Shown here piece after piece: positions 9,948 through 19,700 of a stretch of 64,000 nt of DNA; the first letter of the stretch is position 1; each line of letters starts with the position of its first letter. The notes under the pieces are model-generated. The model was not told where the DNA came from. It did no database searches and saw nothing but the letters and a program-made list of their open reading frames with translations. Both the position numbers and the translations under genes were made by a program. Where the stretch lies: the NCBI RefSeq assembly GCF_023555495.1, contig NZ_JALCZO010000003.1, positions 124,001 to 188,000 on the forward strand, given 5' to 3'. Origin of the DNA: Polaribacter sp. Z022 (GTDB lineage Bacteria > Bacteroidota > Bacteroidia > Flavobacteriales > Flavobacteriaceae).

Positions 9948-10030
9948 GGGCGTTTTAACAGGCTTTCGCTACTCGCTTTTTTTCTAAAAAATGAAAAAAG
10001 AGCTCAAACAAACCGCTCAATCCTTAACGC
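9948..10030. repeat. GGGCGTT...AACGC dispersed flavobacterial element
   Basis: An 83-bp element starts GGGCGTTTTAACAGGCTTTC and ends CTCAATCCTTAACGC. Its ends are complementary (GCGTT at 9950-9954, AACGC at 10026-10030), and there is an internal A/T hairpin between CGCTTTTTTT and AAAAAAGAGC. It matches, from memory, a palindromic intergenic element common in Flavobacterium and relatives. Its local GC is higher than that of its surroundings. Confidence 0.6.
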
Positions 10031-10058
10031 ACATAGCCAATTCAATAATAAATGTACA

Positions 10059-10090
10059 AACCCTTTAGATTTTTAATTATCTAAAGGGTT
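10059..10090 (+). terminator. kdsA terminator
   Basis: A perfect 12-bp stem, AACCCTTTAGAT / ATCTAAAGGGTT, with an 8-nt loop is followed by TTACTTTTAT. It lies downstream of kdsA and of the dispersed element. Confidence 0.8.
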
Positions 10091-10151
10091 TTACTTTTAT
10101 AAAATATTAAAGGCACAATTTTTGTTTTATAAAGTTGTTTATCTTTTTATA

Positions 10152-11102
10152 ATGAAACAACTTTTATTTTTCTTAATCTTATTTACAACATCGCTACATA
10201 GTCAAGACTATACAAAAGTAGACGACATTGTTTCTGAATACACTACCTTTTCTAAGGTTGAAGATTTAGCAAAAAAAATTGCCAAAGATTTTACTACTGA
10301 TAAAAATAAAGCTAGAGCAGTATTTTTTTGGTTATCTAAAAACATTAGATATAATTTAAAAGAGTATTACAATCCTTCTAGAAGTTATAAATTTAGTTAT
10401 GCTACAGAAGATGAAAAACAGCAAAAATTACAAGCTTTAAAAGATGAACTAGTTTTAGAAGTATTTAAAACAAAAGTTGGGGTTTGTGAAGATTATGCCC
10501 AAGCTTTTAAAAAAACATGTGATATTCTTGGATTAGAATCTGAAGTTATAAAAGGAAACGTTAGAGTAAATCCTAATAAAATTGGCAAACCAGAAAAATA
10601 TACAAACCATGCATGGAACGCTGTAAAAATTAATGGAAATTGGTTAATTATAGATGCTACTTGGGCTGCAGGTTACGAAATGAATGGAAAATGGATTCAA
10701 AAATTTGATGACTATTTTTACAATATTCCAAAAGAAAAAATTTTAAAAACACACTTTTCTGAAGACTTAAAATGGAGAAAAGATAATAGCAAATTTGTTA
10801 AAAAAGAGTTTTACAATCAACCTATATTTAGCAACTCCTTTTTAAATTCTAAAGCTACTTTAATAAATCAAAAAACAGGAATTTTAAAGGTAAATCAATC
10901 AAAAGAAATTACTCTAAAATTAAAAAAATTAGATCCAAACTTATTGATTTACTATACTTTTAAAGGACAACGTTATGCTAAAAAACCAAAAATTAGCATT
11001 GATAAAAACATTACAACTTTAACTTTTTTAAAAGCTAAGAGAAAATCGGTTTTAAATATTTTTATAAACAACGAAATAGCAATTCAATTTAAAACAAAAT
11101 AG
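10152..11102 (+). CDS. Exported transglutaminase-like domain protein
   Basis: The protein has 316 residues from the ATG at 10152; a TTG 30 bp upstream would put residues in front of an otherwise standard signal peptide (MKQLLFFLILFTTSLHSQ). The transglutaminase/papain-like triad is visible as Cys112 (VGVCEDYAQ), His153 (TNHAWNAV) and Asp168 (WLIIDATW). Such Bacteroidota proteins act in the periplasm on peptide or protein substrates that are mostly undefined. The C-terminal about 100 residues (KVNQSKEITLKLKKL) look like an extra beta domain. It converges with DUF1801 with no gap. Confidence 0.85.
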   Translation: MKQLLFFLILFTTSLHSQDYTKVDDIVSEYTTFSKVEDLAKKIAKDFTTDKNKARAVFFWLSKNIRYNLKEYYNPSRSYKFSYATEDEKQQKLQALKDELVLEVFKTKVGVCEDYAQAFKKTCDILGLESEVIKGNVRVNPNKIGKPEKYTNHAWNAVKINGNWLIIDATWAAGYEMNGKWIQKFDDYFYNIPKEKILKTHFSEDLKWRKDNSKFVKKEFYNQPIFSNSFLNSKATLINQKTGILKVNQSKEITLKLKKLDPNLLIYYTFKGQRYAKKPKISIDKNITTLTFLKAKRKSVLNIFINNEIAIQFKTK

Positions 11103-11474
11103 TTAACTTTTTTTATAAAAACCTTTGTCTTTTAATTGATGTGCTTCTTCTAAAACAGTTAATAATATTTCTTCATTAATATCTTCTATAGTCTTGTATC
11201 GTAAAGATTTTACAACTTTTCTATTTTCAGAAATTAAAAACTCATTGTATTTTGTAAGATGAGCTGAAACCCAAAAAGCAACATCTACATATCCTTTCTT
11301 TTTAGAAGGATTTAAATAACAAAAAGGTTTTTCGTCTAAATAATAAAAAGGAATTTTCCATTTAAACTGTAAATCAACTTCAGGAAAACTAGTTTCAATT
11401 AAAATTTGCAAGTGCAACAAGATAGATTTAAAAGGTTCTGGTTGATTTAAAATATAAGCTTCTGCTGGTTTCAT
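11103..11474 (-). CDS. DUF1801 domain protein
   Basis: The protein has 123 residues. The pattern LLHLQILIETSFPEVDLQFKW, then IPFYY, then KKGYVDVAFW is the DUF1801 (YdhG-like) fold, a small cytoplasmic protein of unknown biochemical function. No signal peptide or membrane segment is present. Its stop abuts the stop of the convergent transglutaminase gene. Confidence 0.8.
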   Translation of the reverse strand: MKPAEAYILNQPEPFKSILLHLQILIETSFPEVDLQFKWKIPFYYLDEKPFCYLNPSKKKGYVDVAFWVSAHLTKYNEFLISENRKVVKSLRYKTIEDINEEILLTVLEEAHQLKDKGFYKKS

Positions 11475-11539
11475 TTTTTTTATTTTTAATTAGATTAAAA
11501 AATTAAAAAGTAAATAGAAGAAAACAAAAAATAGTAAAA

Positions 11540-11773
11540 CTAAAACTTCCTCCTAATTTTTCTAATAATATCTTCTAATCCATTTAATTTTAGTTCATAA
11601 ACCAACTCTAACTGTTGTCCTAACTTACCTTTTGGAAAACCTTTGTTATGATACCATACTACATAATGTTCTGGTAAATCAATTAGAAAACGTCCTTTGT
11701 ATTTACCAAAAGGCATTTTCATTTTAGCTAAATCAATAAGTATTTTTTGATTTTCTACATTACTATTTTCCAT
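11540..11773 (-). CDS. DUF3820 family protein
   Basis: The protein has 77 residues from the ATG at 11771-11773; an in-frame TTG at 11779 is less likely. The motif MPFGKYKGRFLIDLPEHYV and the following WYHNKGFPKGKLGQQL are characteristic of DUF3820, a small family sometimes called quorum-sensing-regulated virulence factor-like. It overlaps the end of the upstream dehydrogenase gene by 11 bp, so it is translationally linked to it. Function is unknown. Confidence 0.85.
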   Translation of the reverse strand: MENSNVENQKILIDLAKMKMPFGKYKGRFLIDLPEHYVVWYHNKGFPKGKLGQQLELVYELKLNGLEDIIRKIRRKF

Positions 11774-12965
11774 CAACAAAATCTTGTAAATAAGAAAATC
11801 TTTCTGTTAGCTTTCCATTTTCAGTCATTTTTGCTCTTGCTAAAACTCCATCTTTATCATTGTTAAAAAAAGCAGGAATAACATTTTCTAAAAACATTTC
11901 TCCAAAACCTTCACTGGCATCTTTAGGTAATTCACATGGTAAATTATCTACAGCCATTACAACAATTACATTATCATCTTTATAATCAGCTTCAGACTCA
12001 GTAATTGGGTTATAGCCATAAATTGGATCTGCAATTGTAGAAGCTTTTATAGTAGAAGCTACTGGTCCATCAACATCACAAGAAATATCTGCAACAAATT
12101 TTATATTAAAATTATCTTTTTTGGCATCTTCTCTAGTAAATAAATAAGGAGCTCCATTACCATAAAAATGACCAGCAATAAAAAAGTCTGTTACTTCTGC
12201 AAATCGCATAAAATTAGATTCATAATTTTCTGGGTGATTATAAAAATCGAAATTGTCTATAACTTGTCCATCTTTACGTTTATTGTAATCTAAAACATCT
12301 GCTAAACAATACACAGGTTCTTCAAAAGATTTTTTTAAATATTCTTCTACAGAAACTTCTTTAATATGCATTGCATCTAACATCTCTTTAGCACCATAAG
12401 CAACTTTTCCATTTCCAGTTAAAAGAATTTTTAAGTTTGGTAGCTTAATAGTATTTAATTCTTCAATTAATTCTTTTTGACTATATAAAGTTTCAGCTTT
12501 TGGTAAATTAAACGATTTATTTTTCAATCCAATTGCTCTAAAACCATTGTAAGCACCAACAATTCCTGCATAACGTCCAAAACCAATTAAACGCATTCCA
12601 TTTTCTCTTACAATTGTTTCATGATCGTACAATTCTATATTTTTATTTAAAATAGCTAATAATAACTTTCTATTATAAGGTTGTTTTTTAATTGTATGAC
12701 TAAAGAAAAAGTACTTTTTATTTGGAATTAAAGCATCAATTGGCACTTCTTTTACACCTAAAAGAACATCACAATCAGACATATTTTCAGTAACTTCTAA
12801 TCCAGCATTTATGTAATTTTCATCAGAAAAAATTCTAATATCAGATTTTTCAACTTTAATTGTTGCTTTAGAAAACTGATTTTTAAATTGTTGTAATTTT
12901 TCTGGTGAAAAAACTACTCTTCTATCTGGTGGATTTTTACGTTCTTTAATAATGCCAAATTTCAT
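11763..12965 (-). CDS. Saccharopine/alanine dehydrogenase-like NAD(P)-dependent oxidoreductase
   Basis: The protein has 400 residues. The N-terminus MKFGIIKERKNPPDRRVVFSP matches the alanine dehydrogenase/PNT N-domain, with the conserved KE..PPDRRV. The nucleotide-binding part centres on LKILLTGNGKVAYGAKEM (GxGxxAxG-type) near residue 180, and DISCDVDGPVAST near 290 is typical of Lys1-like saccharopine dehydrogenases. The likely chemistry is NAD-linked reversible oxidation of an amino-acid secondary amine or alpha-amine. Saccharopine dehydrogenase (lysine-forming) is the closest guess; substrate is not proven. It is first in an operon with DUF3820. Confidence 0.75.
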   Translation of the reverse strand: MKFGIIKERKNPPDRRVVFSPEKLQQFKNQFSKATIKVEKSDIRIFSDENYINAGLEVTENMSDCDVLLGVKEVPIDALIPNKKYFFFSHTIKKQPYNRKLLLAILNKNIELYDHETIVRENGMRLIGFGRYAGIVGAYNGFRAIGLKNKSFNLPKAETLYSQKELIEELNTIKLPNLKILLTGNGKVAYGAKEMLDAMHIKEVSVEEYLKKSFEEPVYCLADVLDYNKRKDGQVIDNFDFYNHPENYESNFMRFAEVTDFFIAGHFYGNGAPYLFTREDAKKDNFNIKFVADISCDVDGPVASTIKASTIADPIYGYNPITESEADYKDDNVIVVMAVDNLPCELPKDASEGFGEMFLENVIPAFFNNDKDGVLARAKMTENGKLTERFSYLQDFVDGK

Positions 12966-13067
12966 ATTTCTAATATTTTAAATGAAGCTGAAACAAATTC
13001 AGTATAAATGGTATAATATTTGCTCGAAGATATTAGAATTTATAATGATAAGCAACTGTATTTTTTA

Positions 13068-13075
13068 TACTTTTG
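13068..13075 (+). promoter_or_regulatory. ssrA promoter -7 box
   Basis: TACTTTTG fits TAnnTTTG and lies 21 nt before the mature tmRNA 5' end, which allows for a short leader removed by RNase P. No exact -33 TTG was found. Confidence 0.5.
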
Positions 13076-13096
13076 CAATCTTGTCTTTGACAAATT

Positions 13097-13486
13097 GGGG
13101 ACGACTGGTTTTGACAGCAAGGACAGTGAATTTGTAAGCATATCAAGGAATGAAATTATTCTTGTAAAACTTATTTCAACTTTTTAAACGGCGAAGATAA
13201 CTACGCTTTAGCTGCATAATCTGAATTATAGTAAGATTAGCCTAGGCTCACAAGGTGAGCAAGCTTTATGTCCACGAAAAGCCTTGATTTACGGCGTTTC
13301 ACTTTTGGGCATCGTAAAAGTAAATATAGAAAACTTGAAGCTTTGGCAGGTTTTTGAAACTAAAAAAGATAAGTTTAAAGTGGATTGTTCTTAATCAGCT
13401 TTAAATCGAAAATTAAGAAAGAACTAAGTATGTAGAAAGCTTTTTGGCTGCTTGTTTGGACCCGAGTTCGATTCTCGGCGTCTCCA
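13097..13486 (+). ncRNA. ssrA: Transfer-messenger RNA (tmRNA)
   Basis: The 5' end GGGGACGACTGGTTTTGACA pairs with the 3' end CGTCTCC to form the 7-bp acceptor stem. The T-arm GGACCCGAGTTCGATTCTCG precedes it. CCA is not encoded. The tag reading frame runs 13190-13219 with resume codon GGC and encodes GEDNYALAA followed by TAA. tmRNA with SmpB rescues stalled ribosomes and tags the nascent chain for proteolysis. The length of about 390 nt is normal. Confidence 0.97.
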
Positions 13487-13494
13487 CAAAAAAT

Positions 13495-13520
13495 AAAAAC
13501 CTCCAAATTTGGAGGTTTTT
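13495..13520. terminator. Bidirectional terminator after ssrA
   Basis: A perfect 13-bp palindrome, AAAAACCTCCAAA/TTTGGAGGTTTTT, is followed by ATTTTT. It serves ssrA on the plus strand and the zinc-ribbon gene on the minus strand. Confidence 0.85.
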
Positions 13521-13524
13521 ATTT

Positions 13525-13716
13525 TTAGTTCATTACTTGAATATCTCTTGGTAATTCTCTTTTTATTACAAACGAATTTAAAATAAAAGGAACCTTTAAA
13601 AATTTTGTTTTACACCTATAGCATTTATAATATTTTGCTTTTGGCACTAATTTTAAAATAAAATTTCTTTCTAGCCTTCTTCTAGAACTAGAATCACATG
13701 ATGGGCATTTACACAT
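13525..13716 (-). CDS. Small zinc-ribbon-like protein
   Basis: The protein has 63 residues with two Cys pairs, CPSC (4-7) and CYRC (32-35), spaced like a treble-clef or zinc-ribbon. The C-terminus (FILNSFVIKRELPRDIQV) is basic and hydrophobic. No named family is recognised. The Cys spacing and clean terminator placement support a real gene. It could be a nucleic-acid-binding or structural zinc protein. Confidence 0.6.
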   Translation of the reverse strand: MCKCPSCDSSSRRRLERNFILKLVPKAKYYKCYRCKTKFLKVPFILNSFVIKRELPRDIQVMN

Positions 13717-13935
13717 TTTTGGGGGATTGAAATAAGTTAATAATATTTTTTAACTTTTTCGTGCAATTATTGATTCAAATTTAAGTTAATTATTTTTAAT
13801 AATGTAATTTTTAAACTAAAACTTTATATTTAATTCAAATTAGTTGATAAAAAAATTTAAAAAACCTATTATAGGTTTATAATTAAAAAGACCTTAAAAA
13901 AAAGTAATTTTGTTTTCTTAAAACACTATAATCCA

Positions 13936-15021
13936 TTGAAAAGAATTATTGTTTCAGTAACTAACGATTTATCTACAGACCAACGTGTAGATAAAGTTTG
14001 TAATACTTTACATAATAATGGTTTTAATGTTTTGTTAATTGGTAGAAAACTAAAGAAAAGCACAGTTTTAAATAGAAAATATAACACTAAAAGAATCAAT
14101 TTAATTTTTAATAAAGGTTTTTTGTTCTATGCTGAATATAATTTTAGGCTTTTTTTTATTCTTTTATTCACTAAAAAAGATATTTTACTTTCTAATGATT
14201 TAGATACTCTATTATCAAATTTCCTGGTTAGCAAAATTCAAAATAAAAAAGTAGTTTATGATAGTCATGAATTATTTCCTGAAATACCAGAACTTGTAAA
14301 AAAACCATTCGTAAAAAAAATCTGGTCTACTTTAGAAAGTTTTATACTACCAAAACTTAAAAATTCTTACACAGTTTGTAACAGTATTGCTGTATATTAT
14401 GATAAAAAATATGATTCAAAATTTCAGGTAATTATGAATCTTCCTATCAAAAAAAATGTAATTGTAAGTAATTTTCCTTTTGATAAAAAAGGGAAAAAAA
14501 TTATACTCTATCAAGGTGCAATTAATTTAGGAAGAGGTTTAGAAATGATGATTAATACTATGCAATTTTTAGATAATTGCATTTTAGTTATTGTTGGTGA
14601 TGGAGACATTTATGAGGAGTTGATTCTTAAAGTAAAAGAAAAAAAATTAAATGATCGTATTTTTTTCTTAGGAAAATTACCTCCAGATGAATTGCACAAA
14701 ATAACCCCTTTAGCCAATTTAGGAATTAGTGTAGAAGAAGATTTAGGATTAAATTACAGATTTGCGCTACCAAATAAAATTTTCGATTATATACAAGCAG
14801 AAGTTCCAATTTTAGTGTCTGATTTACCAGAAATGAAAAGAGTTGTAGAAAATTTTAAAGTTGGAGAAATAATTAAAAGTAGAGAACCTAAAAAATTAGC
14901 TAATCAGATTAATAATATTTTATTAAAAAACTTTTCTACTGAAATAAACTATGCTAAAGCAGAATTAATTTGGGAAAAACAAGAAGAAAAATTATTATCT
15001 ATTTTTAATAACTTGATGTAA
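13936..15021 (+). CDS. Glycosyltransferase, GT-B fold (family 4-like)
   Basis: The protein has 361 residues. The start is TTG: the opening KRIIVSVTNDLSTDQRVDKV is the conserved N-terminus of this family and no ATG fits. Residues 110-125 carry VVYDSHELFPEIPEL, and the C-terminal donor domain has LVIVGDGDIYEEL near 215 and the E..G...R...PNK..DYI pattern near 275-290. It probably transfers a nucleotide-activated sugar onto a surface polysaccharide or lipid. It converges with the next glycosyltransferase, and the two 3' ends overlap by 27 bp. Confidence 0.85.
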   Translation: MKRIIVSVTNDLSTDQRVDKVCNTLHNNGFNVLLIGRKLKKSTVLNRKYNTKRINLIFNKGFLFYAEYNFRLFFILLFTKKDILLSNDLDTLLSNFLVSKIQNKKVVYDSHELFPEIPELVKKPFVKKIWSTLESFILPKLKNSYTVCNSIAVYYDKKYDSKFQVIMNLPIKKNVIVSNFPFDKKGKKIILYQGAINLGRGLEMMINTMQFLDNCILVIVGDGDIYEELILKVKEKKLNDRIFFLGKLPPDELHKITPLANLGISVEEDLGLNYRFALPNKIFDYIQAEVPILVSDLPEMKRVVENFKVGEIIKSREPKKLANQINNILLKNFSTEINYAKAELIWEKQEEKLLSIFNNLM

Positions 15022-15870
15022 ATAAACAAGCCTAAATAAATTATAATAAAATACTGAAGATTTTTTTAGCGCTAATTTTTCTAAAACATCAGAAAATAAG
15101 TTTAAAAAACGAAACAATCCAAAGCTTTTATATTTAAAATAAACTTTTGTAAGATTGGTATCCTCTTCTTTTAACAGGCCTTTTTGTAAAAGAATATGTA
15201 GATTTAAAATTGCTTTTTTAGTTTTAGAAAGAAAGGCTAAATTTTCATCTATCCCTAAATGAAATACTTCATTCTTAGTTTGTTTTATCTTTACATTCTT
15301 AGAATATAATTCTTTAGAAAACAATAAATCTTCATAACCATATTCTAACAAATCTTCGTTAAACTTAACAGATTCAAAAGTTGTTTTATCTATTAAAAAA
15401 TTTGCTGTAAAAAAGTATTTATATGGATTCTTAGTTCTATCAATTATAGAAATTTCTTCACTTTGTTTACCAAATTTCCAACGTAGTAAATTCTTATTAT
15501 CAATATCTCTATATTTAATTCCTCCTAAAAAAACAGCATATTTAGTTTTCTTTATTTCTTGTAGATAATTAGAAATAAAAGTAGATGAAGTTGGTAAAAC
15601 ATCTGCATCTAAAAACAACAACCATTTATACTTTGCTTTAGAAGCTAATAAGTTTCTAATTGCGCTTCTACCAATATTTTTTTGTAAAGATTGAAAACTA
15701 CAAAAAGGTAAATTATTAATTATTTGATTTGCTAAATTTTCTTTACTATTTGAAGCATCATCAAAACAAATAATTTCGAAATCTATTTTAGAATTTATTA
15801 ATTGACAATTAAGTTCTTCTATTAATTGAACCACATTTCTGTTATAGGAAGCAATTAATATGGATAGCAT
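14995..15870 (-). CDS. Glycosyltransferase family 2 (GT-A fold)
   Basis: The protein has 291 residues. The N-terminus [13 protein letters not shown] is typical of GT2. ICFDDAS near 35-41 binds the nucleotide, NIGRSAIRN is near 65, and the metal-binding LDADVLP is near 92-98. The acceptor-side motif YGYEDLLFSKEL near 177 is the ED motif of inverting GT2 enzymes. No membrane segment is evident. The start overlaps the ftsE stop by one base (TAATG), so it is co-transcribed with ftsE. Confidence 0.88.
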   Translation of the reverse strand: MLSILIASYNRNVVQLIEELNCQLINSKIDFEIICFDDASNSKENLANQIINNLPFCSFQSLQKNIGRSAIRNLLASKAKYKWLLFLDADVLPTSSTFISNYLQEIKKTKYAVFLGGIKYRDIDNKNLLRWKFGKQSEEISIIDRTKNPYKYFFTANFLIDKTTFESVKFNEDLLEYGYEDLLFSKELYSKNVKIKQTKNEVFHLGIDENLAFLSKTKKAILNLHILLQKGLLKEEDTNLTKVYFKYKSFGLFRFLNLFSDVLEKLALKKSSVFYYNLFRLVYLHQVIKNR

Positions 15871-16556
15871 TAAACTGTAGTTTTTTGAGTAACTTCAAAC
15901 AACTCTCCTGCTTCACATTTAATTGTTCTCTTTTTATATTTTACAATTAATTGATAATCATGAGTAGCCATTAAAATAGTTTTTCCGCTTTTATGAATTT
16001 CATTAAGAAGCTCCATAACCTCTAAAGATGTTTTTGGGTCTAAATTACCTGTAGGTTCATCTGCTAAAATTAATTCTGGATCATTTAATAATGCTCTAGC
16101 AATTGCAATTCGTTGTTGTTCTCCTCCAGAAAGTTCAAAAGTTTTTTTATAGTATTGGGCTTTCATGCCTACTTTATCTAAAACTTCGTTTATTTTTTCT
16201 TTTATTTTTTCTTTGTCTTTCCAACCAGTAGCTTTTAAAACAAATTCTAAATTTCCAAAAACAGTTCTATCACTTAATAATTTAAAATCTTGAAAAACAA
16301 TTCCAATTTTTCTTCTTAGAAAAGGAATTTCTTTTTCTTTAATTTTTTTTAAATCAAAATCTACAATATTACCTATACCTCTTTGCAGTTTTAAATCACC
16401 ATAAAGAGTTTTCATTAAACTACTTTTACCACTTCCTGTTTTACCAATTAAATAATAAAACTCTCCTTTTTGTAATGACAAGTTAACTTTAGACAAGACC
16501 AAATTATCTCTTTGATAAATATCTGCATTTTCTAAATGTAAGATTGGTTTTTCCAT
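15870..16556 (-). CDS. ftsE: Cell-division ABC transporter ATP-binding protein FtsE-like
   Basis: The protein has 228 residues from the ATG at 16554-16556 ([14 protein letters not shown]). An in-frame upstream ATG at 16619 would add 21 residues unlike the family. Walker A GKTGSGKS is at 38-45, the Q-loop is VFQDFKLL, the signature is [15 protein letters not shown], and Walker B is [12 protein letters not shown]. FtsE with FtsX governs activation of murein hydrolases at the division site. No ftsX is adjacent. The opening gene order (ftsE then GT2) suggests they share a promoter in the divergent gap. Confidence 0.88.
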   Translation of the reverse strand: MEKPILHLENADIYQRDNLVLSKVNLSLQKGEFYYLIGKTGSGKSSLMKTLYGDLKLQRGIGNIVDFDLKKIKEKEIPFLRRKIGIVFQDFKLLSDRTVFGNLEFVLKATGWKDKEKIKEKINEVLDKVGMKAQYYKKTFELSGGEQQRIAIARALLNDPELILADEPTGNLDPKTSLEVMELLNEIHKSGKTILMATHDYQLIVKYKKRTIKCEAGELFEVTQKTTV

Positions 16557-16718
16557 AAAATAACTTGTTTCTACAAACTTAAAATTTTTGAACGATTTTA
16601 TACTATGAATTATAAACAATTATTACTTTTGGTCTAAAATGTTTTCACATTTTTTCTTCCCCCATCAAACAAAATTTAAAAATGTTCGTTATTCATTTTA
16701 AGTATCAAAAATAATTGT

Positions 16719-19700
16719 ATGAGGTTTGTTTTTTTTAAAAAACTTTTTTTTACCTGTTTCATTTTTCTAATAACTTTTGTTGGTTTTAGCCAACAAACAA
16801 TTGTAGATGCAAATATTTTAACAAAATATAATGAAGCAACTAGGTTATTTAATAACAAGGCATATGCTGCTGCTCAGAAAAAATTTATAGCAATAAATAA
16901 AAATGCTGCTTTAAACTCTAACTTAAAATCTGATGCTGCTTATTATGATGCTATTTGTGCTGTTAGATTAAATCAGCCAAAAGCAGATAAAAAAATATTA
17001 ACTTTTATTGAAGAAAACCCTAACAGTAGTAAAAAAAACAAAGCTTTTTTTAATGTTGCTAATTATTATTTTGCGAATAAAAAAGCAGCTTACGCTTTAA
17101 AATGGTTTTTAAAAATTAATGTAGATATCCTTTCTAAAGAAGATAGAAAAGAACTTAATTTTAAAATGGGATATGCATATTTAGTAACTAATAATTTAAT
17201 CTTAGCTAAAGAGCAATTTCTTCCTTTAATAAATGACCCTAAGTATGGTAATGATTCTAGATATTATTATGGATACATTGCTTATAAATTAGAAGATTAC
17301 GGAATTGCAGAATCTACTTTAAAGAAAATTGCTGATAATGATACTTATAGAATAGAAATTTCTTACTATTTACTAGATATTAGTTTTCAAGCAGGAAAAT
17401 TTGAACGTTGTGTATTAGTTGGTGAAGAACTAATTAAGACTGTAAAAAGAAAAGAAAAATCAGAAATTTCTAAAATTATTGGAGAAAGTTATTTCAATTT
17501 AAAAAAATATAGTGAAGCTATACCCTACTTAAAAGCTTATAAAGGAAAAAAAGGGAAATGGATTAATACAGATTTTTATCAACTTGGTTTTGCATATTAC
17601 AAACAGAACGATTTTGAAAATGCCATTAGTAATTTTAATAAAATTATTGATGAAAAGAATTACGTTTCTCAAAACGCATACTATCATTTAGGTGAATGTT
17701 ATCTTAATTTAGACAAAAAAACAGAGGCATTAAATGCATTTAAAACTGCTTCTGAAATGGATTTTAATAAAAAAATAAAACAAGATGCAGCTTTAAATTA
17801 CGCCAAATTAAGTTATGAAGCAGGTAATCCTTTTAAGAGTGTCGCAGAAGTTTTACAAGATTATTTAAAAGCTTATCCTAAATCTAAAGAATACAAAGAA
17901 ATAAATGATTTAGTAATTTCTTCATTCTTACATCAACAAGATTACAAAGGTGCTTTAGAGTTTTTAAATCAAAAAAAATCTAAATCTAACTTAGAATTAA
18001 TTCCTGAAATTTCATTGTATAGAGGAATTCAATTATTTAATGAACGTAAACTAAAAGAATCTTTACCCTTTTTTATAGAAAGCAAAAAAGCCAAAGAAAT
18101 TTCTGTAAAAGAAAAAGCCCAATATTGGGAAGCAGAAACCCTTTATAGATTAAATAATTACACAGAAGCATTAACAAAATTTACTACTTTAAAAAAAGAG
18201 TTAACTTCTAAAAATGAAGAATTTACTTTAATTGATTATAACTTAGGTTACTGTAATTTTAAATTAAAAGATTATAATAATGCTGTTACTTCTTTTTACA
18301 ATTTCTTAAAAAATTCTTCTATTGATACAGAAACAAAAGATGATGCACAAATACGTTTAGGAGATAGTTATTTTGCAATTAGAAATTATTCTGATGCTAT
18401 TAAATCGTATACTAAAGTTGTAGAAAACTCTGGTTCAAATTCAGATTATGCTCAATATCAAATTGGTATGAGTTATGGATTTACAGAAAACAATAACGCT
18501 AAAATAAAAGCCTTAACAAATGTTGTAAATGAATATAATGTATCAACATTAAAAGACGATGCTTTGTTTCAATTAGCAAATACATATACATTAATAAAAG
18601 ATAATGAAAAAGCACATTTAGCTTATAATAGAATTATAGAAAAACACCCTAACAGTATATTTTTACCAAAGGTTTTGGTAAGAAAAGGATTGTTGTTTTA
18701 TAATGATAATAAAAATTTAGATGCTTTAGAAAAATTTAAAGAAACTGCTAGTAGATTCCCAAATTCTCCAGATGCTTTTGAAGCTGTAGCAAATGCTAGA
18801 AACATTTATATAGATGAAGGTAACTTAGATGATTATGTAAATTGGATTAGTACTTTAAAATTTATAAATATTACAAATGCAGAATTAGACAACACTACTT
18901 TTGCAGTTGCCGAAAAAAAATATTTTGATTCTAAAAATGGCGATGAAATAATAGATTTACTTACCAAATACACAAGATCTTTCCCTACAGGAATACACAA
19001 ATTAAAAGCAAATTATTATTTAGCAGATATTTTATTTAAAGTAAAACAATTTGAACAATCTATAGCCTATTATGAAGTAGTTTTAGAAGAAGAACAAAAT
19101 GAGTTTAGTGAAGATTCTTTAAGTAAATTATCTCAAATATATTTAGAGAAAAACCAATTTAACAATGCTTTACCTCTTTTAGACAGACTAGAACAAGAAG
19201 CTTATGCAAATGAAAACATTTTATTTGCTCAAAGTAATTTAATGAAAGGGTACTATGAAACAGAAGCTTTTGATCTTGCTTTAGAATACGCTAAAAAAAT
19301 ACTTTTAAGAGATAAATTAGAAACTAAATTAGAAAACGATGCTAAAATTATAATTGCTCGTACTTCTGTTAAAAATGAAGACTTTTATACTGCAGAAGAA
19401 TACTATACAGAAATAGAAAGAAACGCAACAGGTCAATTAAAAGCAGAAGCATTATACTACAATGCATTTTTTAAGAATCAGCAAAAAGAATTTGCAGAAT
19501 CTAACAAAATTGTACAAAATCTAATTGCAAATTATTCTTCTTATAAATATTGGGCTGTAAAAAGTTATGTAATAATGGGTAAAAATTATTACGGATTAAG
19601 AGATGTTTATCAGGCAACATTTGTATTAGAAAACATAATTAAGAACTTTAAACAATTTAAAGACATAATTGAAGAAGCAGAAAAAGAATTAAAAATAATT

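Noticed and set aside
10122..10151. TTG-initiated N-terminal extension of the transglutaminase
   Set aside because: It would put residues before an otherwise clean signal peptide starting at the ATG at 10152.
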